Below, one piece after another: positions 40,855-48,467 of a DNA stretch of 64,000 bases; the stretch's first letter is position 1; the number at the start of each line of letters is the position of its first letter. Location of the stretch: assembly GCF_003675855.1 (NCBI RefSeq), contig NZ_RCIH01000003.1, forward strand, positions 186,001-250,000, read 5' to 3'. The position numbers and the translations under genes are program-made. Origin of the DNA: Halostella salina. Its GTDB lineage: Archaea; Halobacteriota; Halobacteria; Halobacteriales; Natronoarchaeaceae. The notes beneath the pieces are model-generated. The model made no database searches. It was not told where the DNA came from and worked only from the letters and a program-made list of their open reading frames with translations.

Positions 40855-41823
40855 CTACATGTACCCGAGGTCCTGAAGCTGCTGCTCCACCTCGCTCCCT
40901 CCGTCGAGGCTTCCCCGTTCGTAGTCGTCGAGGTGGTCGTGACGGGACAGTTCGGCCTCGATAGCGCCGCGAACGTCGAGGACACTGTCGATCGTCGACA
41001 CCATCTCCGGCGACGTTCCGGCGACCATCGCCACGTCGGTGTGGACGCCGTTCTGGAGGCCGTGGTCGCTCACCAGCAGCAGTTCGTCCTCGGGTCCGAG
41101 GTCGCTCCGGAGTTCTCCGACGAACTCGTTGAGTTCGTCGTACGCCGCTTTCCGGAGGTCGGGCAGGTCGTACGTCACATGGCCGATCAGATCGAGCCCG
41201 CTCGTGTACCCGAAGACGAGTTCGTGTCGGCCACCGCGCAGGCCACGCCGTACTCGGGCAATGCGTACCATTGCCATCTCCATGCACTGTTCGTAGAACT
41301 CGTAGGGGTCGGCCGACGTGTGTCCGCCTGTCGCCGTCGAGTCACGCTCGAAGAGATCCCCGAGGTTTCGTCGGAGGTTGTGCTCCCGGTCCTCGGTGTC
41401 GGGGTCGACGACGTAGTTCGGGATCCCGATCGCGGTCGCCTCGCGGTCGTCGAAGACGGTCGCGATGTTGTTGTCGGCGTAGTAGGTCGCCGGCGTTCGG
41501 AAGGCGTCCGCGGAGGTGTTGGTCAGTAGCCAGGCGCCCAGCCGTGTCTGGATCGCCTCCGGGAGGACGACGTCCGCTACGGTGCTCCCGAGCTCCAGCA
41601 GCGGATTCCCCCAGGCGACACCGTCGTCGGCGAGCGTCAGTTCGTGGTCTGTCGGCCGTAGCCCGGTGATGATCGTCGGCCATAGTTCGTGTGTGCTCGG
41701 CTCCCCCGTGTCGCTGACTATCGTCTCGATCGGGTCGTACCTGTCGAGGGTCAGATGAGGGTGTTCGGTGGGGGTGACCAACTCGGGATCGAGCGCGTCG
41801 ATCCCGAGTACGACGACTGTCAT
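40855..41823 (-). CDS. Alkaline-phosphatase-superfamily protein (phosphodiesterase/pyrophosphatase-like)
   Basis: A 322-aa enzyme beginning TVVVLGIDALDPELVTP, the first metal site. The nucleophile Thr is in HELWPTIITGLRP. GYTSGLDLIGHVTYD and LLVSDHGLQNGVH give the remaining metal ligands, as in type I phosphodiesterase/nucleotide pyrophosphatases. It ends QQLQDLGYM, like its sulfatase-like neighbours. It lies 50 bp upstream of the sulfatase-like gene on the same strand. The substrate is unknown; nucleotide-sugar or glycan-linked phosphate esters are plausible. Confidence 0.75.
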   Translation of the reverse strand: MTVVVLGIDALDPELVTPTEHPHLTLDRYDPIETIVSDTGEPSTHELWPTIITGLRPTDHELTLADDGVAWGNPLLELGSTVADVVLPEAIQTRLGAWLLTNTSADAFRTPATYYADNNIATVFDDREATAIGIPNYVVDPDTEDREHNLRRNLGDLFERDSTATGGHTSADPYEFYEQCMEMAMVRIARVRRGLRGGRHELVFGYTSGLDLIGHVTYDLPDLRKAAYDELNEFVGELRSDLGPEDELLLVSDHGLQNGVHTDVAMVAGTSPEMVSTIDSVLDVRGAIEAELSRHDHLDDYERGSLDGGSEVEQQLQDLGYM

Positions 41824-41921
41824 GGTCTCGTGGGGACAGCGGTCAGTCAAATATCTTTGTCTTTCGGTCGGAGGCTCCGGAGGGAAAGATGGAAATGACT
41901 GTTCGTCGCAGTAGATGTCAT

Positions 41922-43313
41922 ATGACCTCTCGCCCTAACGTTCTCTGGATCACCCTCGACAGCGTCCGGGCGGACCACACCTCGATGGACGGCTACTCCC
42001 GTGACACGACGCCACGGATGCAGGCGGTCGCGAACCTCGCGGACGGGCGGTCCTTCTCGAACTGTTTTGCCACCGGGAACTCGACCCCCAAGTCTACCGG
42101 ATCGATGCTCACCGGGACGTACCCGACTCGACACGGCCTCGGCATCTCGAACGAGTACCTCCCCGAGAACATTGACACCGTCCCGGAACTGTTCCGCCGG
42201 GTCGGATACGCGACCGCGGGACTGACGCGCAACTCCTACGTCAGTTCCGGGACGGGACTCGACAGGGGTTTCGACAGGTTCGAGTGGGTCGCTGCCTCGA
42301 CGATGCTCGACGCCGTCGACTTCAGAACCATCGCGAAGTACCTCTTCAACATCCGAAAACACTCCGCCGGACTGTCGCTGGATACGGCGAAACACGCCAC
42401 CCCGTACCTGTTGAACGAGATGGCGAAGCAGTGGCTCGCCGACCTGGCCCGTGACGAACCGTTCTTCATGTATCTCCACTACAACGAGCCCCACCGTCCG
42501 TACTTCCCGCCGCTCCCCTATCTGGACCGATACACCGACCACCTCGACATCTCGGCGTCCGAAGCGGCGGAGATCTCCATGCGGGTCCACTACGAACTCG
42601 AGGACATCGTGGCCGACGGCTGCGACCTTACCGAGACCGAACTGGCGGCTGTTGAAGCCATGTACGATGCCGAGATCGCCTATACCGACGAACAGGTCGG
42701 GAACCTGCTCGACTATCTGCGCTCGCTCGACCTCTCGGACACGGTGGTCGTGATCACCGGGGACCACGGCGAACTGTTCGGCGAACGCGGCCTGCTCGCA
42801 CACGACTTCGCCGTGAACGACGCAGTCACCAGGGTCCCGCTCGTGATATCCGGGCTCGACGATGTCGAGTACCCGACGGACGAGCTGATTCAGCACATCG
42901 ACGTCCTGCAGACGATCCTTTCCCGTGCGGGCGGCGAGACCGACCAGTTCCAGGGGATCGACCTCCGAACCGGGACGCGGGACCACGTGCTCTCGCAGCG
43001 TGGCCCCGCAAACTTCGAGCCGTACCTGAACTGTAACCCGGACTTCGACACGTCCCGGTATCACGAGGGGACCCTCACCGGTCTTCGCACTCACCAGTAC
43101 AGACTGAAAAAGAGCGAGAACCGGGTAGATCTCCACGCGCTCCCGGACGAGACGACGGACGTAGCCGACGCGCACCCCAAGATCGCCGCGGAACTCAACG
43201 ACGAGCTCTCCGAGTGGCTCGCCACTGAGGGACAGCCGATAGCGACCGGCGAGGACTCGGAGCTCTCCGAAGCGATGCAGAAACAGCTCCGGGACCTCGG
43301 GTACATGGAATAA
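41922..43313 (+). CDS. Sulfatase/alkaline-phosphatase-superfamily protein 2
   Basis: A 463-aa enzyme. RPNVLWITLDSVRADHTSM is the metal site. The nucleophile segment GNSTPKSTGSMLTGTYPTRH follows the C/S-x-P-x-[RK] layout with Ser in place of Cys. TGDHGELFGERGLLAHD provides the second half-site. It ends KQLRDLGYME. The ATG at 41922 is chosen over 41889 because homologues begin just before RPNVLW. Its TAA overlaps the flippase start (TAATG), so the two are coupled. Confidence 0.82.
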   Translation: MTSRPNVLWITLDSVRADHTSMDGYSRDTTPRMQAVANLADGRSFSNCFATGNSTPKSTGSMLTGTYPTRHGLGISNEYLPENIDTVPELFRRVGYATAGLTRNSYVSSGTGLDRGFDRFEWVAASTMLDAVDFRTIAKYLFNIRKHSAGLSLDTAKHATPYLLNEMAKQWLADLARDEPFFMYLHYNEPHRPYFPPLPYLDRYTDHLDISASEAAEISMRVHYELEDIVADGCDLTETELAAVEAMYDAEIAYTDEQVGNLLDYLRSLDLSDTVVVITGDHGELFGERGLLAHDFAVNDAVTRVPLVISGLDDVEYPTDELIQHIDVLQTILSRAGGETDQFQGIDLRTGTRDHVLSQRGPANFEPYLNCNPDFDTSRYHEGTLTGLRTHQYRLKKSENRVDLHALPDETTDVADAHPKIAAELNDELSEWLATEGQPIATGEDSELSEAMQKQLRDLGYME

Positions 43314-44728
43314 TGCGGCTGGGCAGAACCGCGACGGTCCACTTCGTCGGGCAGGTCGTCGTTTCCGTCGCCGGGTTCGTCGCCACGTTCCTGATCGCCC
43401 GGCTTCTCGGAGCCGGACCGCTGGGGGAGTACGCCATCGCGGTCGGCTTGCTGTTCTGGTTCAGTATCCCGCTGAACGGGATCGGCGGCGCGATCACGAA
43501 ACGGGTGAGCGAGGGAACGAACACGGGATCGCGGTTCACCGCGGGTTTCCTGTCGAATGTGGGCATCGCCGCCGGGATCGCGGCTGTCGTGGTCCTGTTC
43601 CGGGACGAACTGAACGCCTACATCGGGGCACCAGTGGGGAGTCTCGTCGGCCTCCTCGTCGTTGCGAACGCGCTGTTCATCAGCGTTCGGTGTGGCCTCG
43701 AAGGAGAACAGCGCGTCGCCGAGGCGGGGCTGTTCAAAGCTGCCGAGCGCGTCTTCCGGACCGGAGGGCAGGTCGTGTTTATCGTGCTGGGCTGGCACGT
43801 CGCTGGCCTCGTCATCGGCCACGTTCTGTCGCTGCTGATCGTCGTCGTGGCGGGACTGGCCGTCTCGAACCTGTCGGTCCGGCTCCCGACTCGGAAGGAC
43901 TTCCACGACCTGTACACGTACGGTCGGTACTCGTGGATGGGGACACTCGAATCGCGGGTGTTTGGCTGGATGGACACGCTGGTTCTGGCACTGTTCGTCA
44001 GCTCGACGTTCATCGGCATCTACGAGGTCGCCTGGACGCTGTCGTCGTTTCTGGGCATCGCCAGCGCGTCCATCCGGACGACGCTCTTCCCGAAACTAAG
44101 CGAACTGAGCACGGAGGACCGCGAGGACCGCGTCCTCCACTTTCTGGAGGAGGGGCTCGCGTTCACCGGCGTGCTCACGATCCCGGGGCTCTTCGGCGTG
44201 GCCGTCATCGGTCCGCGCGTTCTCGGGGTCTACGGGACGGAGTTTACACAGGGTGGCCGCATACTCCTGCTTCTCATCGTGGCACAGATATTCAACGTGT
44301 ACAAGTCGCCGTTGACGTCCGTCATCAACGCGATCGACCGCCCCGACGTGACCTTCCGGATCAACGTTCAGTTCATCGTCACGAACGTCACCCTGAACGT
44401 GGTGCTTATCTGGCAGTACGGGTGGTACGGTGCCGCCGCCGCGACCGTGCTCTCGTCCGGGCTGGCTCTCTTCCTCGGGTACAGGGCGGTCTACAGCCTG
44501 CTCGACAGGCCTCCGTTCCCCGTGTCCGAGATCGGGATCCAGACGCTCGCCGCGGCGGCGATGGCCGTCCTCCTCGTCGTCGTGGACGAATACGCGCCGA
44601 GTAACGCCGTCGGGACGGTGTCCCTGGTCCTCTTCGGGGCGGCAGTGTACGGGACCCTGCTGTGGACGTTCTCCGGGCGCTTCCGGGAAAAAGTGGGGCT
44701 GGTGCTCCCGGATACGGCGCTGCCCTGA
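43313..44728 (+). CDS. Wzx/AglR-like polysaccharide flippase (MOP superfamily)
   Basis: A 471-aa membrane protein with 12-14 predicted helices. The N-terminal segment HFVGQVVVSVAGFVATFLIARLLGAGPLGEYAIA is typical of oligosaccharide flippases (RfbX/MATE-like), as is VLGVYGTEFTQGGRILLLLI in the second half. It probably moves dolichol-linked glycan across the membrane before AglB acts. AglR of H. volcanii has a comparable role. It is coupled to the upstream sulfatase-like gene by a TAATG overlap. Confidence 0.85.
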   Translation: MRLGRTATVHFVGQVVVSVAGFVATFLIARLLGAGPLGEYAIAVGLLFWFSIPLNGIGGAITKRVSEGTNTGSRFTAGFLSNVGIAAGIAAVVVLFRDELNAYIGAPVGSLVGLLVVANALFISVRCGLEGEQRVAEAGLFKAAERVFRTGGQVVFIVLGWHVAGLVIGHVLSLLIVVVAGLAVSNLSVRLPTRKDFHDLYTYGRYSWMGTLESRVFGWMDTLVLALFVSSTFIGIYEVAWTLSSFLGIASASIRTTLFPKLSELSTEDREDRVLHFLEEGLAFTGVLTIPGLFGVAVIGPRVLGVYGTEFTQGGRILLLLIVAQIFNVYKSPLTSVINAIDRPDVTFRINVQFIVTNVTLNVVLIWQYGWYGAAAATVLSSGLALFLGYRAVYSLLDRPPFPVSEIGIQTLAAAAMAVLLVVVDEYAPSNAVGTVSLVLFGAAVYGTLLWTFSGRFREKVGLVLPDTALP

Positions 44729-44826
44729 TGGGTCCGAATCGCGTCGTTCGGCGCGTTCGTCTCCCGTTCCCGCCGGGTGGGTCGAGACAACAGGGTTAAG
44801 CCGCGACTCCGTTTACGTCACCGCAA

Positions 44827-46176
44827 ATGGAAAACGTCCTCCTGATAACCGTCGATTCGCTCCGCCCGGACCACATGGGGTGTTACGGCTACGACCGGGA
44901 CACCACGCCCCGGATCGACGAGTACGCCGACCGCGGGAGCAAGTTCACGAACGCCTTCGCGCACGTCGGCGGCACGCAGCCGTCGTTTCCCGGCATCCTC
45001 TCGTCCGTCCACACGCTCATGTACGGCGGTCCGCAGCGCATCTCGGACGAACAGACGCTCGTCTCCGAGGCGTTTTCCGAGGCGGGCTACCAGACGGGCG
45101 GATTCCACTCCAACCTGTGGCTGAGCGGCGAGTACGGCTACGAACGCGGGTTCGACGAGTTCTTCGATTCGAAACCCGACCCGTCCGTCACCACGCGTGC
45201 CCGGCGCTACGCGAAGAAGAACCTCCAGGGAACGTTCCTCCTCGACCTCCTGAAGCGCGCCTACGACTCGGTTGAGTCGTCGAGCGGTATCAACGTGGGC
45301 TCGTATCACGTCCCCGCGGACGAGATGACCGACATGGCCGTCGACTACATCGAGGGCGCCGACCCGGACCGCCCGACGTTCCTGTGGGTCCACTACATGG
45401 ACGTCCACCACCCGTTTCTCCCGCCCGAGGAGTACCAGCTGCTGTTTCGGGACTCCGTCGTCGACGACCGGGAGGCGATCAAACTCCGGCGGAAGGCGAT
45501 CGAGGACCCCGACGAGGTCACCGACGCCGAACTCGACGACATGCTGGACCTCTACGACGCGGAGATCCGCTTCACGGACGACGAGGTGGCCCGACTCGTC
45601 GACGCCGCGGAAGCCGCCTGGGACGACCTGACGGTCGCGATCACCGCCGACCACGGTGAGCACTTCGTCCGGCGGGGGAGCCTCAGCGGCCACCGGCCGT
45701 ACGACGAGAAGCTACACGTGCCGCTCATCGTCGACGGCTGGGGCGACGACGGGACGTACGACGACCTCGTGGGCCTGAACGACCTCTCCCCGACGCTCGT
45801 CGACCAGGCCGGCCTCGACAGCCCGGACACATGGTGCGGGCGGAGCCTTCGGAACCTCGTGTTCGACGGCGACTGGGACCGGGACGCCGTCCTCGGCGGC
45901 TACGGCGACGCCGACGAACGGGTGTACATGTACCGTGATGAGGAGTGGAAGTACATCCAGCGTCAGGGCGAAGGCCGAGAGGAGCTGTATCACCTGCCTG
46001 CGGACCCGAAGGAGACCGACAACGTCGCCGATCGCAACCCGGCGGTCGTCGAACGGTGCAGGGAACGGATCGAGGAGTACGCGGAAACGCTCGCTCATAC
46101 GTCAGACGATGCCGTGGGTGTCGAAATGGACGCCGAAGTCGAGGAGCGTCTCGAGCGGCTCGGGTACAAGCCCTGA
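44827..46176 (+). CDS. Sulfatase/alkaline-phosphatase-superfamily protein 3
   Basis: A 449-aa enzyme. ENVLLITVDSLRPDHMGCYG is the first metal site. The nucleophile region HVGGTQPSFPGILSSVH has Thr at the Cys position. AITADHGEHFVRRGSLSGH holds the second metal ligands. It ends EERLERLGYKP, a variant of the DLGY end. A GGGTTAAGC element about 27 bp upstream suggests leaderless transcription. No signal peptide. It stands alone between the flippase and the convergent GT4 gene. Confidence 0.82.
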   Translation: MENVLLITVDSLRPDHMGCYGYDRDTTPRIDEYADRGSKFTNAFAHVGGTQPSFPGILSSVHTLMYGGPQRISDEQTLVSEAFSEAGYQTGGFHSNLWLSGEYGYERGFDEFFDSKPDPSVTTRARRYAKKNLQGTFLLDLLKRAYDSVESSSGINVGSYHVPADEMTDMAVDYIEGADPDRPTFLWVHYMDVHHPFLPPEEYQLLFRDSVVDDREAIKLRRKAIEDPDEVTDAELDDMLDLYDAEIRFTDDEVARLVDAAEAAWDDLTVAITADHGEHFVRRGSLSGHRPYDEKLHVPLIVDGWGDDGTYDDLVGLNDLSPTLVDQAGLDSPDTWCGRSLRNLVFDGDWDRDAVLGGYGDADERVYMYRDEEWKYIQRQGEGREELYHLPADPKETDNVADRNPAVVERCRERIEEYAETLAHTSDDAVGVEMDAEVEERLERLGYKP

Positions 46177-46254
46177 TACGGAATGCCGTGACCGTTTCCC
46201 GGTATAACCGCGGGATCCCTCTCCCCCGCCCCGGCACCCCGACAAACGGCGCGA

Positions 46255-47424
46255 TCACCGGCCGAGCGAACGGAGGATGTCGTCGTATCGCCGGACGGCC
46301 GCGTCGAACGAGTACTCGGATTCGACCAGTTCGCGCGCCCGTCGGCTCGTCGCCGCGGCGTCGTCGTCGAGGATCTGGGTGATCCTGTTCGCGATCGCCG
46401 CGGGCGTCTCCTCGGTCATGCGGTACCCTGTCTCGCCGTCCCGGACCACGTCCGGCACGCCCGACACTGGCGTTGCGTAGGCCGGCGTCCCGCAGGCCAT
46501 CGCCTCCAGGATCGTGGTCGGCAGTCCCTCCGTCGGCTGCGACGGCATCACGAGCAGTCGGAGGTCGTTCAGCTCCGCGGGCACGTCGTCGTGGTCCACC
46601 CATCCGGCGAGTTCGACGGAGCCGTCGGCGACCTCCGCTTCCAGCTCCCGCGCCAGCCAGTCCGCGCGGTCGCCGTCACCGATGAACCGGAACGTTACGT
46701 CCTCCGGGAGTCGCTTCGCTACGGCGGCCAGCTTCTCGACGCCCTTCTCCTCGTCGATGCGGCCGAGGAAGCCGACCGTCCGGTTGCGCTCGTCGTACGG
46801 TACCGTAACGTCGAACTCGTCGGTGTCGACGTACCGCGCGCCGTTCGAGTAGAGCTTGTCGCCGTAGCGGTCGAGGTCCAGTTCCGACGCCATCCCGGGG
46901 GTGTAGGTGACGATTCCGTCCGCCAGTCGGTAGTTGATCCGTTCCAGCGTCCACACCGCGCCGGCGAGGAGTCGAGCAACCGGCGACGGGATCCGTTCCT
47001 CCCAGTTCAGGCGGAGGGTCAGCGGCACGTCGCCGCGCGGTTCGAGGACGACGGTCCTACCGAGGAGGGTGGCGGCAACGACCGGTAGCAGGTACGAGGT
47101 CGCGCCGAAGAAGAGGACCACCTCATCGTCGCGGTCGGCGATGGCCTTGCACATCCGGAACTGGTTCAGGAGGAACCGGACCGCCGCGAGGGCGATGTTG
47201 GAGCCAGCGCCCTTCGTCGTGATCTCGACGAGTTCGTGGCGGTCCCGGATCTCGGAGTCGTCGGGCAGGTCGGCGGTGATCAGGGAGACGGCGGTAACCG
47301 TGGACAGTATCTCCAGCAGGGTCCGCGTCGCGTTCTCGCCGGCCGCGGAGAGCGGGTGGGTGACGACGCAGACGTTCGGGCGGCCGTCGGTCGTGCCGTC
47401 CGCGTCGGAAATGTCGCTCACCAT
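46255..47424 (-). CDS. Glycosyltransferase family 4
   Basis: A 389-aa GT-B enzyme. The C-terminal nucleotide-binding domain has TVGFLGRIDEEKGVEKLAAVA, VTFRFIGDGDRADWLAREL and the E-x7-E motif PSQPTEGLPTTILEAMACG. The N-terminus is VCVVTHPLSAAGENATRTLLE. A hydrophobic patch near 110-130 may bind the membrane. It probably adds a sugar to the dolichol-linked glycan in the cytoplasm. Its ATG overlaps the stop of the upstream GT2 gene. Confidence 0.88.
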   Translation of the reverse strand: MVSDISDADGTTDGRPNVCVVTHPLSAAGENATRTLLEILSTVTAVSLITADLPDDSEIRDRHELVEITTKGAGSNIALAAVRFLLNQFRMCKAIADRDDEVVLFFGATSYLLPVVAATLLGRTVVLEPRGDVPLTLRLNWEERIPSPVARLLAGAVWTLERINYRLADGIVTYTPGMASELDLDRYGDKLYSNGARYVDTDEFDVTVPYDERNRTVGFLGRIDEEKGVEKLAAVAKRLPEDVTFRFIGDGDRADWLARELEAEVADGSVELAGWVDHDDVPAELNDLRLLVMPSQPTEGLPTTILEAMACGTPAYATPVSGVPDVVRDGETGYRMTEETPAAIANRITQILDDDAAATSRRARELVESEYSFDAAVRRYDDILRSLGR

Positions 47425-48335
47425 TTCCACGCTCCGTACACGTACCCCAGTCCGACCGCCGCCGTAAACACCAGCAGCGCGACCGCCTGCAGCGCCTGCG
47501 TCGCCGACGGTCCGGTCACCGCACGTCGCACGCGGTCCGGGAGGAACCGGAACAGCAGTTTCCCGAGGAACTCGCTCTCCTCGTCACCGGAGTCGGGCAC
47601 GAGCGTCTCCATCGCCCGCTTCGAGTACCCCTGCCAGAACGCTCGGTCCAGCAGCCACATCGGGTCGGTGCGGTAGTCGAACACCTTGTGAGCCACCTCG
47701 GCGTCGGGGACGTAGTAGACGCCCTCGCCGTACTCGCGGGCGAGGCGGGCGCACAGTTCGGTCTCGCCGCCCTGCAGGTTCCTGTCGCCCTTCCGGCCGC
47801 CGATCTCCGGGTCGAAGCCGTCGAGTTCGAGGAAGGCGTCCCGCCGAAACGAGATGTTCGACCCGAACGTGTTGCGGACCTCGCCCGGACCGTCCGCGAA
47901 CCCGCGATGCGTGACGCCGACGAGCCAGTAGAACTCGCTGGGCAGGAAGACGGGCTTGCCTGCGACCCAGGCGGGAGTCATCTTCCCGCCGACGGCGACC
48001 GCGTCCCGCTCTTCGTAGGCGTCGACGAGGCGGGCGGCCCACTCCCTGTCCGCTATCGCGTCGTCGTCGATAAAGGCGACGGCGTCGCCGGACGCGATCT
48101 CCGCGCCGCGGTTACGGCTCCGCAACAGGCCGACGTTCTCGTCGTTGCAGTGGAGGACGACGCCGTCGCGGTCGCCGTACTCCTCGCGGACGCGCTCGTA
48201 CACCGCCTCGGTGCCGTCGACGACCACGACGAGTTCCACGTCGTCGTACGCCTGGGCGAGGACGCTGTCGGCCGCCTCCCGGAAGTCGTCGTAGGCGTCC
48301 ATCGCGTACGTGCACAGCACGACCGAGAGCTTCAT
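47418..48335 (-). CDS. aglG: Glycosyltransferase family 2, AglG-like
   Basis: A 305-aa enzyme. The GT-A start is LSVVLCTYAMDAYDDFREAA, the DxD is AVAFIDDDAIADREWA, and the acceptor region includes RNTFGSNISFRRDAFLELDG and QGGETELCARLA. A C-terminal helix (about 278-298) gives a membrane anchor. The layout matches AglG of H. volcanii, which adds the second residue (a hexuronic acid) to dolichyl-P-hexose. It is divergent from aglB. The exact sugar cannot be read from sequence. Confidence 0.78.
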   Translation of the reverse strand: MKLSVVLCTYAMDAYDDFREAADSVLAQAYDDVELVVVVDGTEAVYERVREEYGDRDGVVLHCNDENVGLLRSRNRGAEIASGDAVAFIDDDAIADREWAARLVDAYEERDAVAVGGKMTPAWVAGKPVFLPSEFYWLVGVTHRGFADGPGEVRNTFGSNISFRRDAFLELDGFDPEIGGRKGDRNLQGGETELCARLAREYGEGVYYVPDAEVAHKVFDYRTDPMWLLDRAFWQGYSKRAMETLVPDSGDEESEFLGKLLFRFLPDRVRRAVTGPSATQALQAVALLVFTAAVGLGYVYGAWKW

Positions 48336-48467
48336 TATCGACCCGTTCGATCCCCCGACAGTAGTCGTTTTTCATCCCCGGCCGGTCGCTGTCCCGTCGC
48401 GGTCCTGCGGTCCCTGCGTCGCTCCGTATCACAAGGCCTATAGGCGTTTTCGGAGTTACATCATCCA

